Notes: generated by a model not told the origin, from the sequence alone. A stretch of 64,000 bases of DNA from Bremerella sp. JC817 (GCF_040718835.1 NZ_JBFEFG010000266.1:248001-312000), one strand, 5' to 3'; shown: positions 32,282 through 42,627, counted from the first letter of the stretch. Numbers and translations are program-made.

Positions 32282-32641
32282 CTATCGCACGTACTTGCCG
32301 CGGAACTCTGGCAGCGGATAGTCGACGATCGGCAGGTCAAGCCGGGCCAGTTCGCGTAGCCGTTCGTAGCCACGCGTCACCAACGTTTCTCGCTGCTGCA
32401 CGAAGCTGGCGTCGAGATTCCGTTTGTCAAAATCACCAGCACATTCGACCGGAGCGAACTTCTCGTGCACGACAAACTGGGCCAACGCGGGATTGCATTT
32501 CACATGGCGTTCCGGCGTGGTATGCAGCACCTCGGGATCGAGTATGCCGATCACGTATCGCAGATACAAGTCGCTCTCGAACAACCGTTCAACTGGCTTC
32601 CCGCACACATCGCACAGATAGCCTTCGTCACACTTCGCCAT
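32282..32641 (-). CDS. small protein with N-terminal CxxC motif
   Basis: 119 residues from ATG 32641; an in-frame start at 32692 would add 17 residues that look random. The N-terminus CDEGYLCDVCGK has three cysteines including a CxxC, and two more cysteines lie at about 49 and 67, which might complete a zinc site. The rest is helical and charged with no known domain. It probably shares a transcript with the acidic gene after it. Confidence 0.65.
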   Translation of the reverse strand: MAKCDEGYLCDVCGKPVERLFESDLYLRYVIGILDPEVLHTTPERHVKCNPALAQFVVHEKFAPVECAGDFDKRNLDASFVQQRETLVTRGYERLRELARLDLPIVDYPLPEFRGKYVR

Positions 32642-32753
32642 AGAAATTCGCAGGGAAACAGGCTCGACTGCTGGGAACGTACCACGCCCCATCGCTGGTC
32701 AGTATAAAGGAAAACGTCGCTTTTGGGGGAAGCCCACCGTCTGGGAGACCGGT

Positions 32754-34946
32754 TTAACGGAGGCCTGCTTCGCGGCACCGATGCCAGGCGACCGCTGCGG
32801 CCAGCTTCTGTTGACGTTGCCCGCGCGTTTGCCCTTCCATCAGCGTCTGCAAGGTTTCTTCTGGATTGGGAAACAGCTTCCGGTTGCTGACTTGGAATAG
32901 ATCCTTTTGGATCCGCTGTACCTCGGCGGCCGCTTCCGCTTCTTCATCTCGCAGCAACAGTCGGGCAGACCAGCGGGCGATATAGCTCCCTGGCAAAACG
33001 AGGCTTCCCCACAAAACGAAGTCGGCGTGGTACCAACGCCCCAGTACGCCGGTCGTCAGCGAGGTGGCGACCGAAGGATTTTGAGCCAGGCGTTCCACTA
33101 CGTCGCGCCAACCAAAGTTCGCCGCGATTTGCAGCGGAGCATGAAACCAGAAGCGAGTCATGTCGTCGGTCGCCGATGCCCACTGCAGGCAAACCTGGTG
33201 AACCGCAGCGATCTCGGTGGGCGTCATCCACTCATGCGCGGAAACAGAATCGAGAGCAGCGATCAGACGCAACGGGCCATCTTCGTCGAACAACTCTCGT
33301 GGTTCCGCCTGACGTTGTTCTTCGCGGAACTCCGTGACCCGTTTCCGTGCCAGGATAGGGGGAAGCTTGCCGAGTTGAACCGGAAAGATACTTTCGTCGT
33401 AGTCGAACATCGACCACGGGAGTTCCCCTTCCATCGCCCACGATAAGCCATCGTCGATTGCCTCTGGATGATAGAAGCTTCCTTCCGGGTAATAGTCGGC
33501 CAGTGCCTCACGCGGTTTGTCGTCACCGTAGGCCAGCAAGATGAACGCGACCATCTGATCCAAAGGAGGCTGGCGCTTGCGACGTTTGGATTCGACTTCC
33601 CAGCGGTCCCAGTGCGTCCGGGCCTGATCGATCCACCACGCGTCGTCGACCCACGTATCGTGTCCCCGGGCAAACCACTGCGGCAGTTCCCAGAAGCTCA
33701 TCGGTGGAAGCGTAAATAGGGGACGCCGCACCTTTTCCAATTGGGCCTCTTCGCGAAATGCTTCGATGTAGTGCGCGGCGATGCGATCGATTGCCTCGAA
33801 ATCCAAGGCGTCCACCTCGTCGAGCTGCGGTCCCTTTTCAAACGGTTGTGGTGGCAGCAACCGTTCAGGGATCGCTTGCTTCGGCTGGGCCACAGCGGCG
33901 TTGATCTTGGAAGGCGTGATCTGGTCGCCAAGCCCTTGCTCCTGGAACCAACGACTCAGAAAATCGACCGGTGCGTGGCGATAGAGTCGCCGCGTCAGGC
34001 TCGTCCGAGGATCGAAGTGGAACTGCTGGTGCGTCGTGCCGTACCACCAGCCGGAGCGATTCCAATGAAATCGATCCTTCACGCAGCCTAATTCTGCCAG
34101 CAACGTTTCCAGGGTTTCAATCGTTTGCGTTCGTGCCGCATCAAGCCGGTTGAACTGCTGGACGATATGCTCCTCGATGCCCTCCAGCGAACCGTAGCGA
34201 TTCAACAGACGCTTCCAATAGTGGCCGCCGTAATGAAACTTCATCTGATCGAAGCCATCACGAAATTCGATCCAAAGGACCGGCTTCTTACTGCAAATCT
34301 CCGGTCCGACGTTCTCGTTGCCCAGGCGTTCGCGCAGTCGCTCACACAAATCGAACCACGGATTCTTTCGACGATACCGGGCCATTCGCTTGGCGTAGCT
34401 CTCGGTGAAGAGTGGCTCGAACTGAGCCGACCAGTGTGAAATGGTTTCTGCGTCGGACCTCTTGTGAACGGGCGTTTGTTGCGGTGCCTCAGGAATCTCG
34501 ATCAAACGCTTTGCTTCCGATCGGCTGAGCTTCTCGAAGTGCAGACCCTGGGCGAGCGTCTGAAGAGCTTCCGCTGGTGATCGACGCTGCAGAAGCCGCG
34601 TTAGATGATGTCCGACGTCGATTGTGGACATGCCGCCGTTACGATCGACCTGCCAGATTCCGGTCAGGCTGGGCTCGACCGTCATCTCCATTTCATGGCA
34701 CCAATGTCGCAAGCCATGCAGGACCGCAGAACGTTGCTGATCGAGGTTCTGAAACTGAGCGACAAGATGCCGAGCAGCGGTCGCAGGCATCCGTTGACGC
34801 AGTGATTCAAATTGACGCTGATCAACCACAAAGATGTCGCAAGCGTCGGTGAACTCCAGGCAGAGCCCTTCCAGGACTTCCTGGCATCGGACGGAAGACT
34901 TGTCGGCGAGTGGACGCAGGGCGTCGAGTACTGCTGCCAATTCCAT
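32754..34946 (-). CDS. large protein of unknown function (730 aa)
   Basis: A strong GGGAGGGAAG ribosome site precedes ATG 34946. The protein is soluble, Trp- and Arg-rich, without signal peptide, transmembrane helix or nucleotide-binding motif. Residues about 175-340 hold conserved-looking Trp/Tyr motifs (RRKNPWFDLCERL, HYGGHYWKRLLN). The central part has WVDDAWWIDQARTHWDRWE and the C-terminal 200 residues look like helical repeats (ANFGWRDVVERLAQNPSVA). I can assign no function. Codon use resembles its neighbours. Confidence 0.75.
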   Translation of the reverse strand: MELAAVLDALRPLADKSSVRCQEVLEGLCLEFTDACDIFVVDQRQFESLRQRMPATAARHLVAQFQNLDQQRSAVLHGLRHWCHEMEMTVEPSLTGIWQVDRNGGMSTIDVGHHLTRLLQRRSPAEALQTLAQGLHFEKLSRSEAKRLIEIPEAPQQTPVHKRSDAETISHWSAQFEPLFTESYAKRMARYRRKNPWFDLCERLRERLGNENVGPEICSKKPVLWIEFRDGFDQMKFHYGGHYWKRLLNRYGSLEGIEEHIVQQFNRLDAARTQTIETLETLLAELGCVKDRFHWNRSGWWYGTTHQQFHFDPRTSLTRRLYRHAPVDFLSRWFQEQGLGDQITPSKINAAVAQPKQAIPERLLPPQPFEKGPQLDEVDALDFEAIDRIAAHYIEAFREEAQLEKVRRPLFTLPPMSFWELPQWFARGHDTWVDDAWWIDQARTHWDRWEVESKRRKRQPPLDQMVAFILLAYGDDKPREALADYYPEGSFYHPEAIDDGLSWAMEGELPWSMFDYDESIFPVQLGKLPPILARKRVTEFREEQRQAEPRELFDEDGPLRLIAALDSVSAHEWMTPTEIAAVHQVCLQWASATDDMTRFWFHAPLQIAANFGWRDVVERLAQNPSVATSLTTGVLGRWYHADFVLWGSLVLPGSYIARWSARLLLRDEEAEAAAEVQRIQKDLFQVSNRKLFPNPEETLQTLMEGQTRGQRQQKLAAAVAWHRCREAGLR

Positions 34947-35039
34947 CGAACTTCCCTCCCTGCCTGCTGGTGACCATTCTGTTTGAATGTACCAGACCGT
35001 AGGAGGGGGAAAGAGGTTCGCGGTATCCCAGGTCGTCGG

Positions 35040-36407
35040 TTACAGTTTCTTGAGTTCGTCCGCCAACATCACCAGTTCGTCCGCCGTTTGTTTCATGCCG
35101 TGGACGATCGCGTTTTGCTCTTCCACTGCGGCGGCGATCGTGTTGCTGTTCTGATTCACTTCCGAAATCGAACCAGTGATATGCGTATTCGTGTCGACCA
35201 CCCGATTGATGTTTTCGCGAATGCTATTGATACGTTCCGCGATGTTCTTGGTCGCATCAGAAGTGCTGTTGGCGAGCGACTTCACTTCGTTGGCGACGAC
35301 CGCAAAGCCGCGACCTGCTTCGCCAGCCCGAGCGGACTCGATGGTGGCGTTCAAGGCGAGGAGGTTGGTTTGTTCGGCCAGCTCTTGAATGGTGCCGATG
35401 ATGCCGCCAATCTCCTGGCTCGATTCCGAGAGTTGTCGAATCCATGATCCGGCATCGGAAACCTGGTGATTCGTATCTTCGGCCAGTTCCGCGTTGCGGG
35501 TGATTCGCAGCCCGATTTCGTCCATGGCGATCGCCATTTCGCTGACGCTGGTCGCGACTGAATTGCCGACTTCGGCCAGGTTACTCACGCGACCGCGAAC
35601 CTCCGCCTTCTCCGTTTCGATTCCCCAGCAGGCCATCGGACCAATGTACTTGCCTTCGGCATCGTAGATCGCGCTCACGTTCAGGCGAATCACCTCTGGG
35701 CCGAGACGGAACTCTGTGCTCATCGGCAAGTTGCCAGGATCGCTGAGAATGTTGTGTTGAACCTGGGGGTTGCTGTGGAAGATACTCAACGGAGCTCCGA
35801 CAATTTTGTCTGGCTTGACCGGCAGCAAGTCCGCAATTTTTTTAAATGTTGCCAGCGATGCTGGATTGATGTAGCGGATCACCATGTCGAGGTCCGCGAA
35901 CATAATGTTCAGCGGGAGACGCTCCAACATGTTTTGCAGACGAGTTGCCTTTTGGTGGGCTTCAACCTGCTGGGTGACATCGGTGGCGAACTTGACGATC
36001 TTGCAGAGGTTGCCGTCAACATCGTAGACCGGATTGTAGCTGGCCTGGATATAGACTTTCGAGCCATCTTTGGCCACCCGCAGGAAGCGTCCGGGAAGGC
36101 CGGCTCCGGTCCGTAACTTATCCCAGAACTGCCGATACTCTTCGCTGACGGCATACTCCGGCGTCACGAACATACGATGGTGCTTGCCGACGATTTCAGG
36201 CAGCGAGTATCCGAGTGTTTGCAGGAACAACTCGTTCGCCGTGATGATCGTGCCATCTAAATTGAATTCGATCACCGCATTTGAGCGGTGCAGTGCATCA
36301 ACAATCGCTCGTGCCTCGTGCAACTGCTGTGCAGCCTGGCGTGCTTTCGCTTCGTGTTCCGACTTATTGCGCCACGAGTAAAGGCGTGTCGAGATCAAAC
36401 CAAACAT
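35040..36407 (-). CDS. soluble PAS-PAS methyl-accepting chemotaxis protein
   Basis: No transmembrane helix. Residues about 35-150 are a PAS domain ([23 protein letters not shown] type: [15 protein letters not shown]) with a PAC tail ([15 protein letters not shown]). A second PAS-like domain spans about 165-270 ([20 protein letters not shown]). Residues 280-455 are the MCP signalling hairpin with [20 protein letters not shown] and [13 protein letters not shown] at the tip. The signalling helices are short. It would sense a cytoplasmic cue and feed CheA. No chemotaxis operon adjoins. Confidence 0.92.
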   Translation of the reverse strand: MFGLISTRLYSWRNKSEHEAKARQAAQQLHEARAIVDALHRSNAVIEFNLDGTIITANELFLQTLGYSLPEIVGKHHRMFVTPEYAVSEEYRQFWDKLRTGAGLPGRFLRVAKDGSKVYIQASYNPVYDVDGNLCKIVKFATDVTQQVEAHQKATRLQNMLERLPLNIMFADLDMVIRYINPASLATFKKIADLLPVKPDKIVGAPLSIFHSNPQVQHNILSDPGNLPMSTEFRLGPEVIRLNVSAIYDAEGKYIGPMACWGIETEKAEVRGRVSNLAEVGNSVATSVSEMAIAMDEIGLRITRNAELAEDTNHQVSDAGSWIRQLSESSQEIGGIIGTIQELAEQTNLLALNATIESARAGEAGRGFAVVANEVKSLANSTSDATKNIAERINSIRENINRVVDTNTHITGSISEVNQNSNTIAAAVEEQNAIVHGMKQTADELVMLADELKKL

Positions 36408-36701
36408 GGTATGGCGTGTTCGCAGTGAGAGTACCGGAGTGTTGTCGCCGCATACGGCGTGTCATCGTTTGTTCCCGAAACACTAGAACGATCAGGGCCT
36501 GCTGGAAGTGTGTAGAAGAATGATTGCGGCGAATTGCACCGAAAAATGGCCAGAAAATCGCTATGACCGGAAGAAGTCTGACGAAACCTCAGGCGTGAAG
36601 TTTCCTTGGAAAAAACGAGATTTGTGACTCTCCCCAAAGTGCAGGGTAAGGCTAGAGGTTGCAGCCAATCGGAAGCAACCTCTAGCGAGGGGACCTATCG
36701 T

Positions 36702-38093
36702 CTACGGGTTGGTGGGTTTGCCCATTTGCTTCTGAAGTTGCTCGGAAAGCTGCTCGACCGTCGCGCTTTGTTGGGCCTGCTCGACAATGTTGTTGTCTTC
36801 CGCCGGATCGCTCTTCTCGTCGTACAGCATCGTCGCGTGAACCCCGTTCTGCTTGGTGGAATACTCGGTGTAGCGATAACCGTCGGTACGGATGGTGTCG
36901 CCTGCCAGGAACCGGCCAATCGCAAACGGCTTGCCGGCTGCGGTCGGATCTTTCAGCAGCGGAACGAAGCTGGTGCCCTGGCAATGTTCTGGAGTATCGA
37001 GACCGCACAGTTCGCACAGCGAAGGGTAGATATCGATGAACTCGGTCAACGCTGCCGTCTTTTGTCCGGCGTACTTGCCAGGGACTTTCACGATCAACGG
37101 AGCATGCATCGAAGTTTCAAAGCAGGAATGTTTGCACCACAGGGTATGCTCGCCCAGGTTCCAGCCATGATCGCCCCACAACACCACGATGGTGTTGTCC
37201 GACAGTTCCAGGCGATCGAGTTCGTCCAGCAGGCGTCCGATGTTCGCATCGGTATAGCTGACGCACGCGTAGTAACCATGGATCATGCTCTTGGCGGTTT
37301 CGTCGCTGACAGGGCCCTTCTTGGGGATCCCCGCGTAAGCTCGCAGTTCGCCAGAGCTGTGGATCGCAGCATCCGGAGCATTCTTGGGACGATGGTATGT
37401 TTCCGGAAGATCGATCTTCTCGGCATCGTACAGGTCCCAGTATTTCTGCGGGGCGACGAACGGCAGATGGGGCTTGAAGAAACCGACCGCCAGGAAGAAG
37501 GGTTTGTCCTGCTCTTTCAAACGCTGCAAGTCTTCAATCGTCTTGCGAGCCAGCTTGCCGTCGCGGTAAAAGTCGTCCGGAACATCGGCCGCTTCGACCG
37601 GAGGACCATAGCCTTTGGTGGTGGTCTTCGTCGCGGCGATGCTTTCTTTCAGCTTGAAGGTCGGACCCTTGGGACGCCAAGGCTTTTCGGACCAGCCATG
37701 CTCGTTGTCTTGCGGGTGATGGAAGATCTTGCCGTTGGAAACCGTGTGGTAGCCCGCCTCTTTGAACCAGGTGTTCAGCGTGGTGATGTTCGGCACTTCT
37801 TCCTCGGCCGAGGCAAGGTGCGTGATGAAGCGATCGCGCGCAGGGCGAATGCTGGTCAGCAGCGCCGCCCTAGAGGCACCGCAGGTCGGAACCATGCAAT
37901 AAGCTCGCTCGAAGAGGGTTCCCTGGCCGGCCAAACGGTCGATATTGGGTGTCACCATATGCGACTTCCCGTAGCAGCCGAGTTCGGGACGGAGGTCGTC
38001 GACAGCAATAAACAACACGTTTGGTCGATCGGCCGCGGCCAGTGTTGGGGTAAGAAACACAACCAGCATCCAGGCAAGGAAGGGACGAGCCAT
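36702..38093 (-). CDS. exported sulfatase (iduronate-2-sulfatase-like)
   Basis: ATG 38093, with AAAGGG 11 bases upstream, gives a signal peptide (FLAWMLVVFLTPTLAAA); a TTG at 38117 is an alternative. The metal site is NVLFIAVDDLRPELGCYG. The formylglycine signature is CGASR in MVPTCGASRAALLTS, with KPFFLAVGFFKPHLPF and LWGDHGWNLGEH completing the alkaline-phosphatase fold. About 463 residues. It hydrolyses a sulfate ester, probably from a marine polysaccharide, after Cys is converted to formylglycine. Sulfatase multiplication is characteristic of marine planctomycetes. Confidence 0.93.
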   Translation of the reverse strand: MARPFLAWMLVVFLTPTLAAADRPNVLFIAVDDLRPELGCYGKSHMVTPNIDRLAGQGTLFERAYCMVPTCGASRAALLTSIRPARDRFITHLASAEEEVPNITTLNTWFKEAGYHTVSNGKIFHHPQDNEHGWSEKPWRPKGPTFKLKESIAATKTTTKGYGPPVEAADVPDDFYRDGKLARKTIEDLQRLKEQDKPFFLAVGFFKPHLPFVAPQKYWDLYDAEKIDLPETYHRPKNAPDAAIHSSGELRAYAGIPKKGPVSDETAKSMIHGYYACVSYTDANIGRLLDELDRLELSDNTIVVLWGDHGWNLGEHTLWCKHSCFETSMHAPLIVKVPGKYAGQKTAALTEFIDIYPSLCELCGLDTPEHCQGTSFVPLLKDPTAAGKPFAIGRFLAGDTIRTDGYRYTEYSTKQNGVHATMLYDEKSDPAEDNNIVEQAQQSATVEQLSEQLQKQMGKPTNP

Positions 38094-38548
38094 GGGAGCA
38101 GTTTCCCTTTGGAGCAAGAAAGGTGGAAAGTAGTGGAGAAGAAAGACGCATTCTTCCCCAGAAGAGTGGAAAGAGGCAAGTGGATGGCCGACTTGGCATT
38201 GGGGGAATCAGATCGGCACTCTCGGTTTTTTAACAAAAGACCTTATGGATGTACATGTAAATTAGTAAGGACTGTATGAATAATGTTTCATTGGATTTTG
38301 CCGTAGCCGGTGATATTCTTCAGAAATCGCTTGGCGCGGTAAGCGAGACTTAATCGGCAAGACAGCCTCCTTGTCGGTCATCTTATCTTGTCTTGATTCC
38401 CGCAATGCGATTTGACGACTTATCCGTATCGTTTTTTACTTCCCTGTCGTATCGAGGTCTGCATAAGCGGGCCTTATGAATCACGTACTAAGCGCCTCAT
38501 AAATCTTGGTCGTGGTCCAGCCTCCTCTTATCCAAAAGGTTCAATCCC
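38094..38548. promoter_or_regulatory. AT-rich divergent promoter region
   Basis: Separates the sulfatase (left) from the DUF1559 gene (right). It is clearly richer in A and T than the flanking genes, mainly from 38220 to 38420, with T runs and no supported gene. Promoters in both directions are expected; I cannot assign a clear -35/-10 pair. Confidence 0.45.
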
Positions 38549-39508
38549 ATGTGCGCTTCCACGAAAACCTGGAATCGACGTGTTTCACGTCGCGGTTTCA
38601 CTCTGGTCGAATTGCTGGTGGTCATCGCCATCATTGGCGTGTTGATCGCGTTGTTACTTCCTGCCGTGCAGCAAGCACGTGAGGCAGCTCGACGTATGCA
38701 GTGCACCAATCAGCAGAAACAACTCGCCTTGGCCATGCACAACCATCACGACACCTACGGCAAGTTGCCAGGCGGAAGTTACCGCAACTCGGACTGGGGT
38801 CGCGACTCGTACTCGTGGTACTGCTTCATTCTGCCGTTCATCGAAGAAAACGCGATGTACGAAGAGTTGAACCTGAACGAAAAGATCAACGGCGGTTCCT
38901 CGGTTCGCAGCTACGCTCGTATGCAGCTGCTTGACTCGATGTTGTGCCCCTCGGACGACTCGAAGATTCAGGAACAAGGTTCCGACAACTGGCAGAATTC
39001 GCTGCATAACTATGTGGTGTGCTACGGCGATGCGAACTTCAACTCGGGCATCGCACCATGGAATCAGGTCGATGGCTACGCGGGCAAGGCTGGCATGTTC
39101 GTTCCTGAGAAGCAAGCCGGTCTGCGGGATGCCACCGATGGTCTCTCGAACACGCTGTTGTTCTCGGAAATCATCACCCCAGCAGAAGAAGACTACTGGA
39201 GCAGCATCGGCCGTACGCAGGTTTCGATGGGTGCTGGTTTCACCACTTACCTGACGCCAAATGCCGACGCCAACGATCGCACCAATCGTTGCCACTTGAA
39301 CCTCGGGGGCAACCTGGGTGCCAAGTGCACCGCCCATGCCGACTGGGATTGGGGTGCCAACGTGGTCGCGCCACGCAGCTGGCATCCAGGCGGCGTGAAT
39401 GTCGCCATGTCGGACGGCTCGGTTCGCTTCATGCCTGAAACGATCAACCTGACGGTTTGGCGTGGACTGGGAACCCGAAACGGCGGCGAAGTGTTGTCGG
39501 ACTTCTAA
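38549..39508 (+). CDS. DUF1559 prepilin-like protein
   Basis: A planctomycete hallmark family. Type IV pilin-like leader: basic N-terminus, then RRGFTLVELLVVIAIIG with cleavage after the Gly and Glu at +5, followed by a hydrophobic helix through AREAARRMQC. The globular domain contains NHHDTYGKLPGG and ends with the typical HPGGVNVAMSDGSVRF. 319 residues, full length. It should be processed by a prepilin peptidase and may form pseudopili or surface assemblies; the exact function is unknown. A lipoprotein gene follows 57 bases later, a common arrangement in these genomes. Confidence 0.96.
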   Translation: MCASTKTWNRRVSRRGFTLVELLVVIAIIGVLIALLLPAVQQAREAARRMQCTNQQKQLALAMHNHHDTYGKLPGGSYRNSDWGRDSYSWYCFILPFIEENAMYEELNLNEKINGGSSVRSYARMQLLDSMLCPSDDSKIQEQGSDNWQNSLHNYVVCYGDANFNSGIAPWNQVDGYAGKAGMFVPEKQAGLRDATDGLSNTLLFSEIITPAEEDYWSSIGRTQVSMGAGFTTYLTPNADANDRTNRCHLNLGGNLGAKCTAHADWDWGANVVAPRSWHPGGVNVAMSDGSVRFMPETINLTVWRGLGTRNGGEVLSDF

Positions 39509-39565
39509 ACGACACGGCACCTAAACCCCTCAAACGCCCATCATCAAATTCGGAGTTCAATAGTC

Positions 39566-40042
39566 ATGGCAACTACCACACTACGCAGCCTGAGCCTGGC
39601 GGCCCTGCTGCTTGCCGTTGGCCTCGTCGGCTGCAACGGTGACGGCAAAGTGGCGATCCAAGGGACGGCTACTTGGAATGGAGAGCCAATCGAAAAGGGC
39701 TACATCGAACTACAGCCCATCGGCGAAGGGCACTTTGCCAGCGCCGAGATCTCCAATGGAAAGTTCACCGTGCAGACCTCGCCTGGCAAACGCCTGGTGA
39801 AGGTGACCGCCGAAAAGGTGATCGGCCAAACCGAGCCAACCGAACGGATTCCGGAATCGAAGCCGATTCTGTTTCAGTTCGTGCCACCCAAGTACAACTC
39901 GGAGTCGAAGTATGAAGTCGATATCGCGGCGAACAGCCCAAGTCTCGATATCAAGCTGGATGGCGAAGAGCTGAAGCCGCAAAACGGTATCTCGGCAGAA
40001 GATCGTCGCAAGATGAATTTGCAAACGAGCGGTCGTCGCTAG
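39566..40042 (+). CDS. small lipoprotein with transthyretin-like beta domain
   Basis: Lipobox LVGC with Cys23 after a good hydrophobic signal. The mature part resembles carboxypeptidase regulatory/transthyretin-like domains (VAIQGTATWNGEPIEKGYIEL and SNGKFTVQTSPGKRLVKVTA), a beta sandwich commonly encoded immediately after DUF1559 genes in planctomycetes. It is likely outer-surface or periplasmic and works with the pilin-like partner; the mechanism is not known. Confidence 0.88.
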   Translation: MATTTLRSLSLAALLLAVGLVGCNGDGKVAIQGTATWNGEPIEKGYIELQPIGEGHFASAEISNGKFTVQTSPGKRLVKVTAEKVIGQTEPTERIPESKPILFQFVPPKYNSESKYEVDIAANSPSLDIKLDGEELKPQNGISAEDRRKMNLQTSGRR

Positions 40043-40293
40043 ACGACTGAGCTTTGATCAACTCGATCAGCATCAAGCGGGCTCGAGCACCTTTCCTGGT
40101 AACTGGCAGAAGACAGGAAAAGTCGCTCGGTCCGCTTTATTTATGCGCGGTGCTTTCGATTTCAAGCGGAACCGAGGAAAAACAGGGCGATTCGTTGACT
40201 CACCGATGCTGAGATTCCAGAATGAGGGCCTTCCCCGTCCCGCCCCAGGGACCAAGCCATGCTTGTTCCTCGCCCCATTCTCGAGCTCTACCC

Positions 40294-41766
40294 ATGCTGC
40301 GTTCTTTCTGTGCCCTGTTAATGCTGTGTCTGTTGGCGACCTCTAGCTTTGCGGAAGGCAAGCCAGACCGATTGCCCAATGTCATTTTGATCGTGCCAGA
40401 CGACATGGGCTTCGCCGACATGAGCAGCCAGGGTGCGAAAGGCTTCAGCACTCCGAACCTCGATAAACTGGCCGGCCAGGGAACTCGCTTCACCAGCTTT
40501 TATGTTGCTCAGCCGGTCTGTACCGCGAGCCGAGCCGCCTTCATGAGTGGCTGTTATCCAAACCGAGTCAGTCTGCAGGGCGCCTTGAACCATACCAGTA
40601 AGAACGGGATTCATCCCGACGAGTACCTGCTGCCCGAGATGTTCAAAGATCTGGGTTATGCGACTGCCGGGATGGGGAAGTGGCACCTTGGCACGGTCCT
40701 CGATTTCTGGCCGACACGCAACGGTTTCGATGAGTGGTTCGGCACGCCTTACTCGAACGACAATACGAAGTACCATCCGGTGCTTGCCGACGAGATGCCA
40801 CCTTTTCCGTTGTATGAAGGGGAGAGGGTTATCGAGCTCGACCCGGACCAAAGTTTGTTCACGCGTCGACTCACCGAGAAAGCGATTTCGTTCATCGAAC
40901 GGAATCAAAATCGCCCGTTCTTCTTATATCTTCCCCAGATCATGCCGCACGTGCCGATCTTTGCGTCGGAAAGCTTCCGGGGGCGTAGCGAACGTGGTTT
41001 GTATGGCGACGTGATCGAAGAGCTCGACTGGTCGGTGGGACAATTAATGCGAACGCTTGATCGCTTGAAGCTGACCGACGACACGATCGTAATCTTCTTC
41101 AGCGACAACGGACCATGGCCAAGTTACGGCGAGCATGCTGGCGATGCCGGGCCTTTCCGCGAAGGAAAGCTGACCACGTTTGAAGGGGGCGTTCGCGTTC
41201 CGTGCATCATGCGGTGGCCGGGGCATATCCCAGCCGACCAGGTTTGCGACGAACCGATCATGGCGATCGATCTGTTGCCGACGCTTGCTCAGATTGTCGG
41301 CGGTCAGATGCCAACGAAAAAGATCGACGGTCTCGACGTGACCGACGTCCTAACGAAAACGGATGCGAAGTCACCGCATGAAGCGTTGTTCTTTTACGCT
41401 GGCACGGAACTTCAGGCAGTCCGCAGCGGCAAATGGAAGCTGCACTTCCCCCATCCCTACATTACGCCAGCCGGCGAACCAGGGAAAGGTGGCAAGCCTT
41501 CGAACTGGGGAAACAATCAGGCCCAATCGATCACCCAAAGTGGCATCCGTGGGATTGCCAGTCGGCATGGTGGCCGCGTGGAAGACATTGAACTGAGCCT
41601 GTTTGATCTCAGCAACGATCCAGGCGAAACCAAGAACGTCGCCGATCAGCATCCGGATGTCGTCGCTCGCTTAAAGAAGCTGGCAGAACCAATCCGGGCT
41701 GATCTGGGGGATTCGCTCAACGGCGTCGAGGGCACTGGGATCCGCGCCGCTGGTTGGGTGAACTAG
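40294..41766 (+). CDS. exported arylsulfatase-type sulfatase
   Basis: ATG 40294 starts a signal peptide (LRSFCALLMLCLLATSSFA); the frame is open from 40222 but that part is not signal-like. Motifs: NVILIVPDDMGFADMSS (metal), CTASR formylglycine site in PVCTASRAAFMSG, GKWHLG, and FFSDNGPWPSYGEHAG. 490 residues. Desulfation of a sulfated glycan is the expected role. It differs from the iduronate-type sulfatase at 36.7 kb and is closer to N-acetylgalactosamine-6-sulfatase and arylsulfatase A types. Confidence 0.93.
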   Translation: MLRSFCALLMLCLLATSSFAEGKPDRLPNVILIVPDDMGFADMSSQGAKGFSTPNLDKLAGQGTRFTSFYVAQPVCTASRAAFMSGCYPNRVSLQGALNHTSKNGIHPDEYLLPEMFKDLGYATAGMGKWHLGTVLDFWPTRNGFDEWFGTPYSNDNTKYHPVLADEMPPFPLYEGERVIELDPDQSLFTRRLTEKAISFIERNQNRPFFLYLPQIMPHVPIFASESFRGRSERGLYGDVIEELDWSVGQLMRTLDRLKLTDDTIVIFFSDNGPWPSYGEHAGDAGPFREGKLTTFEGGVRVPCIMRWPGHIPADQVCDEPIMAIDLLPTLAQIVGGQMPTKKIDGLDVTDVLTKTDAKSPHEALFFYAGTELQAVRSGKWKLHFPHPYITPAGEPGKGGKPSNWGNNQAQSITQSGIRGIASRHGGRVEDIELSLFDLSNDPGETKNVADQHPDVVARLKKLAEPIRADLGDSLNGVEGTGIRAAGWVN

Positions 41767-41781
41767 GCCACGGTGAGGTGC

Positions 41782-42432
41782 TTACCCCATTTCCGCGATC
41801 AGTAGATTGGGGTGGTCGGACTGCGCGATGCGATCAATGCCGGCAACGAGCCGTGGAAAGTCGACCCGTGCAACCAATCGCGACAATCGAAACGCGTCAC
41901 CCGGTAGATTCAGCTTTCGAGCGGCGGCCATGACTCGGTCGTCCGCGTAAGGATAGACCTCATGCCAGAGGCCTTGAATCTCGCGGAGAAAGATATCAGC
42001 TCCCGATTTGCCGACGCCATTAAACTGCCGCAACAAGCGGTGTTCCATCGCAACATCGTGCCCCGCTTCAGCTCGAAGCTGTCTGAGATCGCCATAGTAT
42101 CGCCGCAGCAAGAACTCGGCGGTCTTACCAAGTTGCTTCGAGCCTTGCAGGTTGAGTTGCTCGTAGCCATGCGTGCCGATCACTTCGGCCCGCGTATCGC
42201 GCGACGCTTCTGCCATCTTTTTCGGTGTATCGAGGGCTGCCTTTCGGAGCGCAGCGGTCGCCTGAAGCGCTTTGTCATTCTCGACCGGCGAACTCATCAA
42301 GACCGAAGCACTTAACAATTGAAACAATGGGGCAGGGGCATCGCGTAAGCGAATACCGGCTTGCTGTGCGTAGGTTTGTCCGTGGTTGTTGAGAATTGCC
42401 TTGGCGATGGCCTTCTGAGGTAGCGGGGTCAT
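41782..42432 (-). CDS. endonuclease III-like HhH protein without Fe-S cluster
   Basis: AAGGAG precedes ATG 42432. 216 residues, no cysteine at all, so the usual C-terminal 4Fe-4S loop of Nth/MutY is absent. The helix-hairpin-helix reads FNGVGKSGADIFLREIQG, and YADDRVMAAARKLNLP follows where Nth has its VDTHVxR segment: the Asp is present, but the Nth lysine position is Ser with Lys one residue before. A DNA glycosylase or a non-catalytic DNA binder is possible. Confidence 0.75.
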   Translation of the reverse strand: MTPLPQKAIAKAILNNHGQTYAQQAGIRLRDAPAPLFQLLSASVLMSSPVENDKALQATAALRKAALDTPKKMAEASRDTRAEVIGTHGYEQLNLQGSKQLGKTAEFLLRRYYGDLRQLRAEAGHDVAMEHRLLRQFNGVGKSGADIFLREIQGLWHEVYPYADDRVMAAARKLNLPGDAFRLSRLVARVDFPRLVAGIDRIAQSDHPNLLIAEMG

Positions 42433-42627
42433 CGTTATTCTCCTTCTCAAGTTGGGTTTCCGTCTAAAAGAGTCAGTGCAAGCCTTATGCCATTAAGGGC
42501 TAAAACCAAGACCTAGGCGCTTCTTCTGCGAAATGACCTGCAATCCGCCTCAATCTGGTCGTGAATACCTCAACTTACGACCAGATTTAGGTTCATGCGG
42601 CGGCGTTCGATGCGGGATGAGCCGATT

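Noticed and set aside
36606..38279. 557-codon plus-strand frame opposite the sulfatase
   Set aside because: It covers a sulfatase gene with its formylglycine motif on the minus strand.
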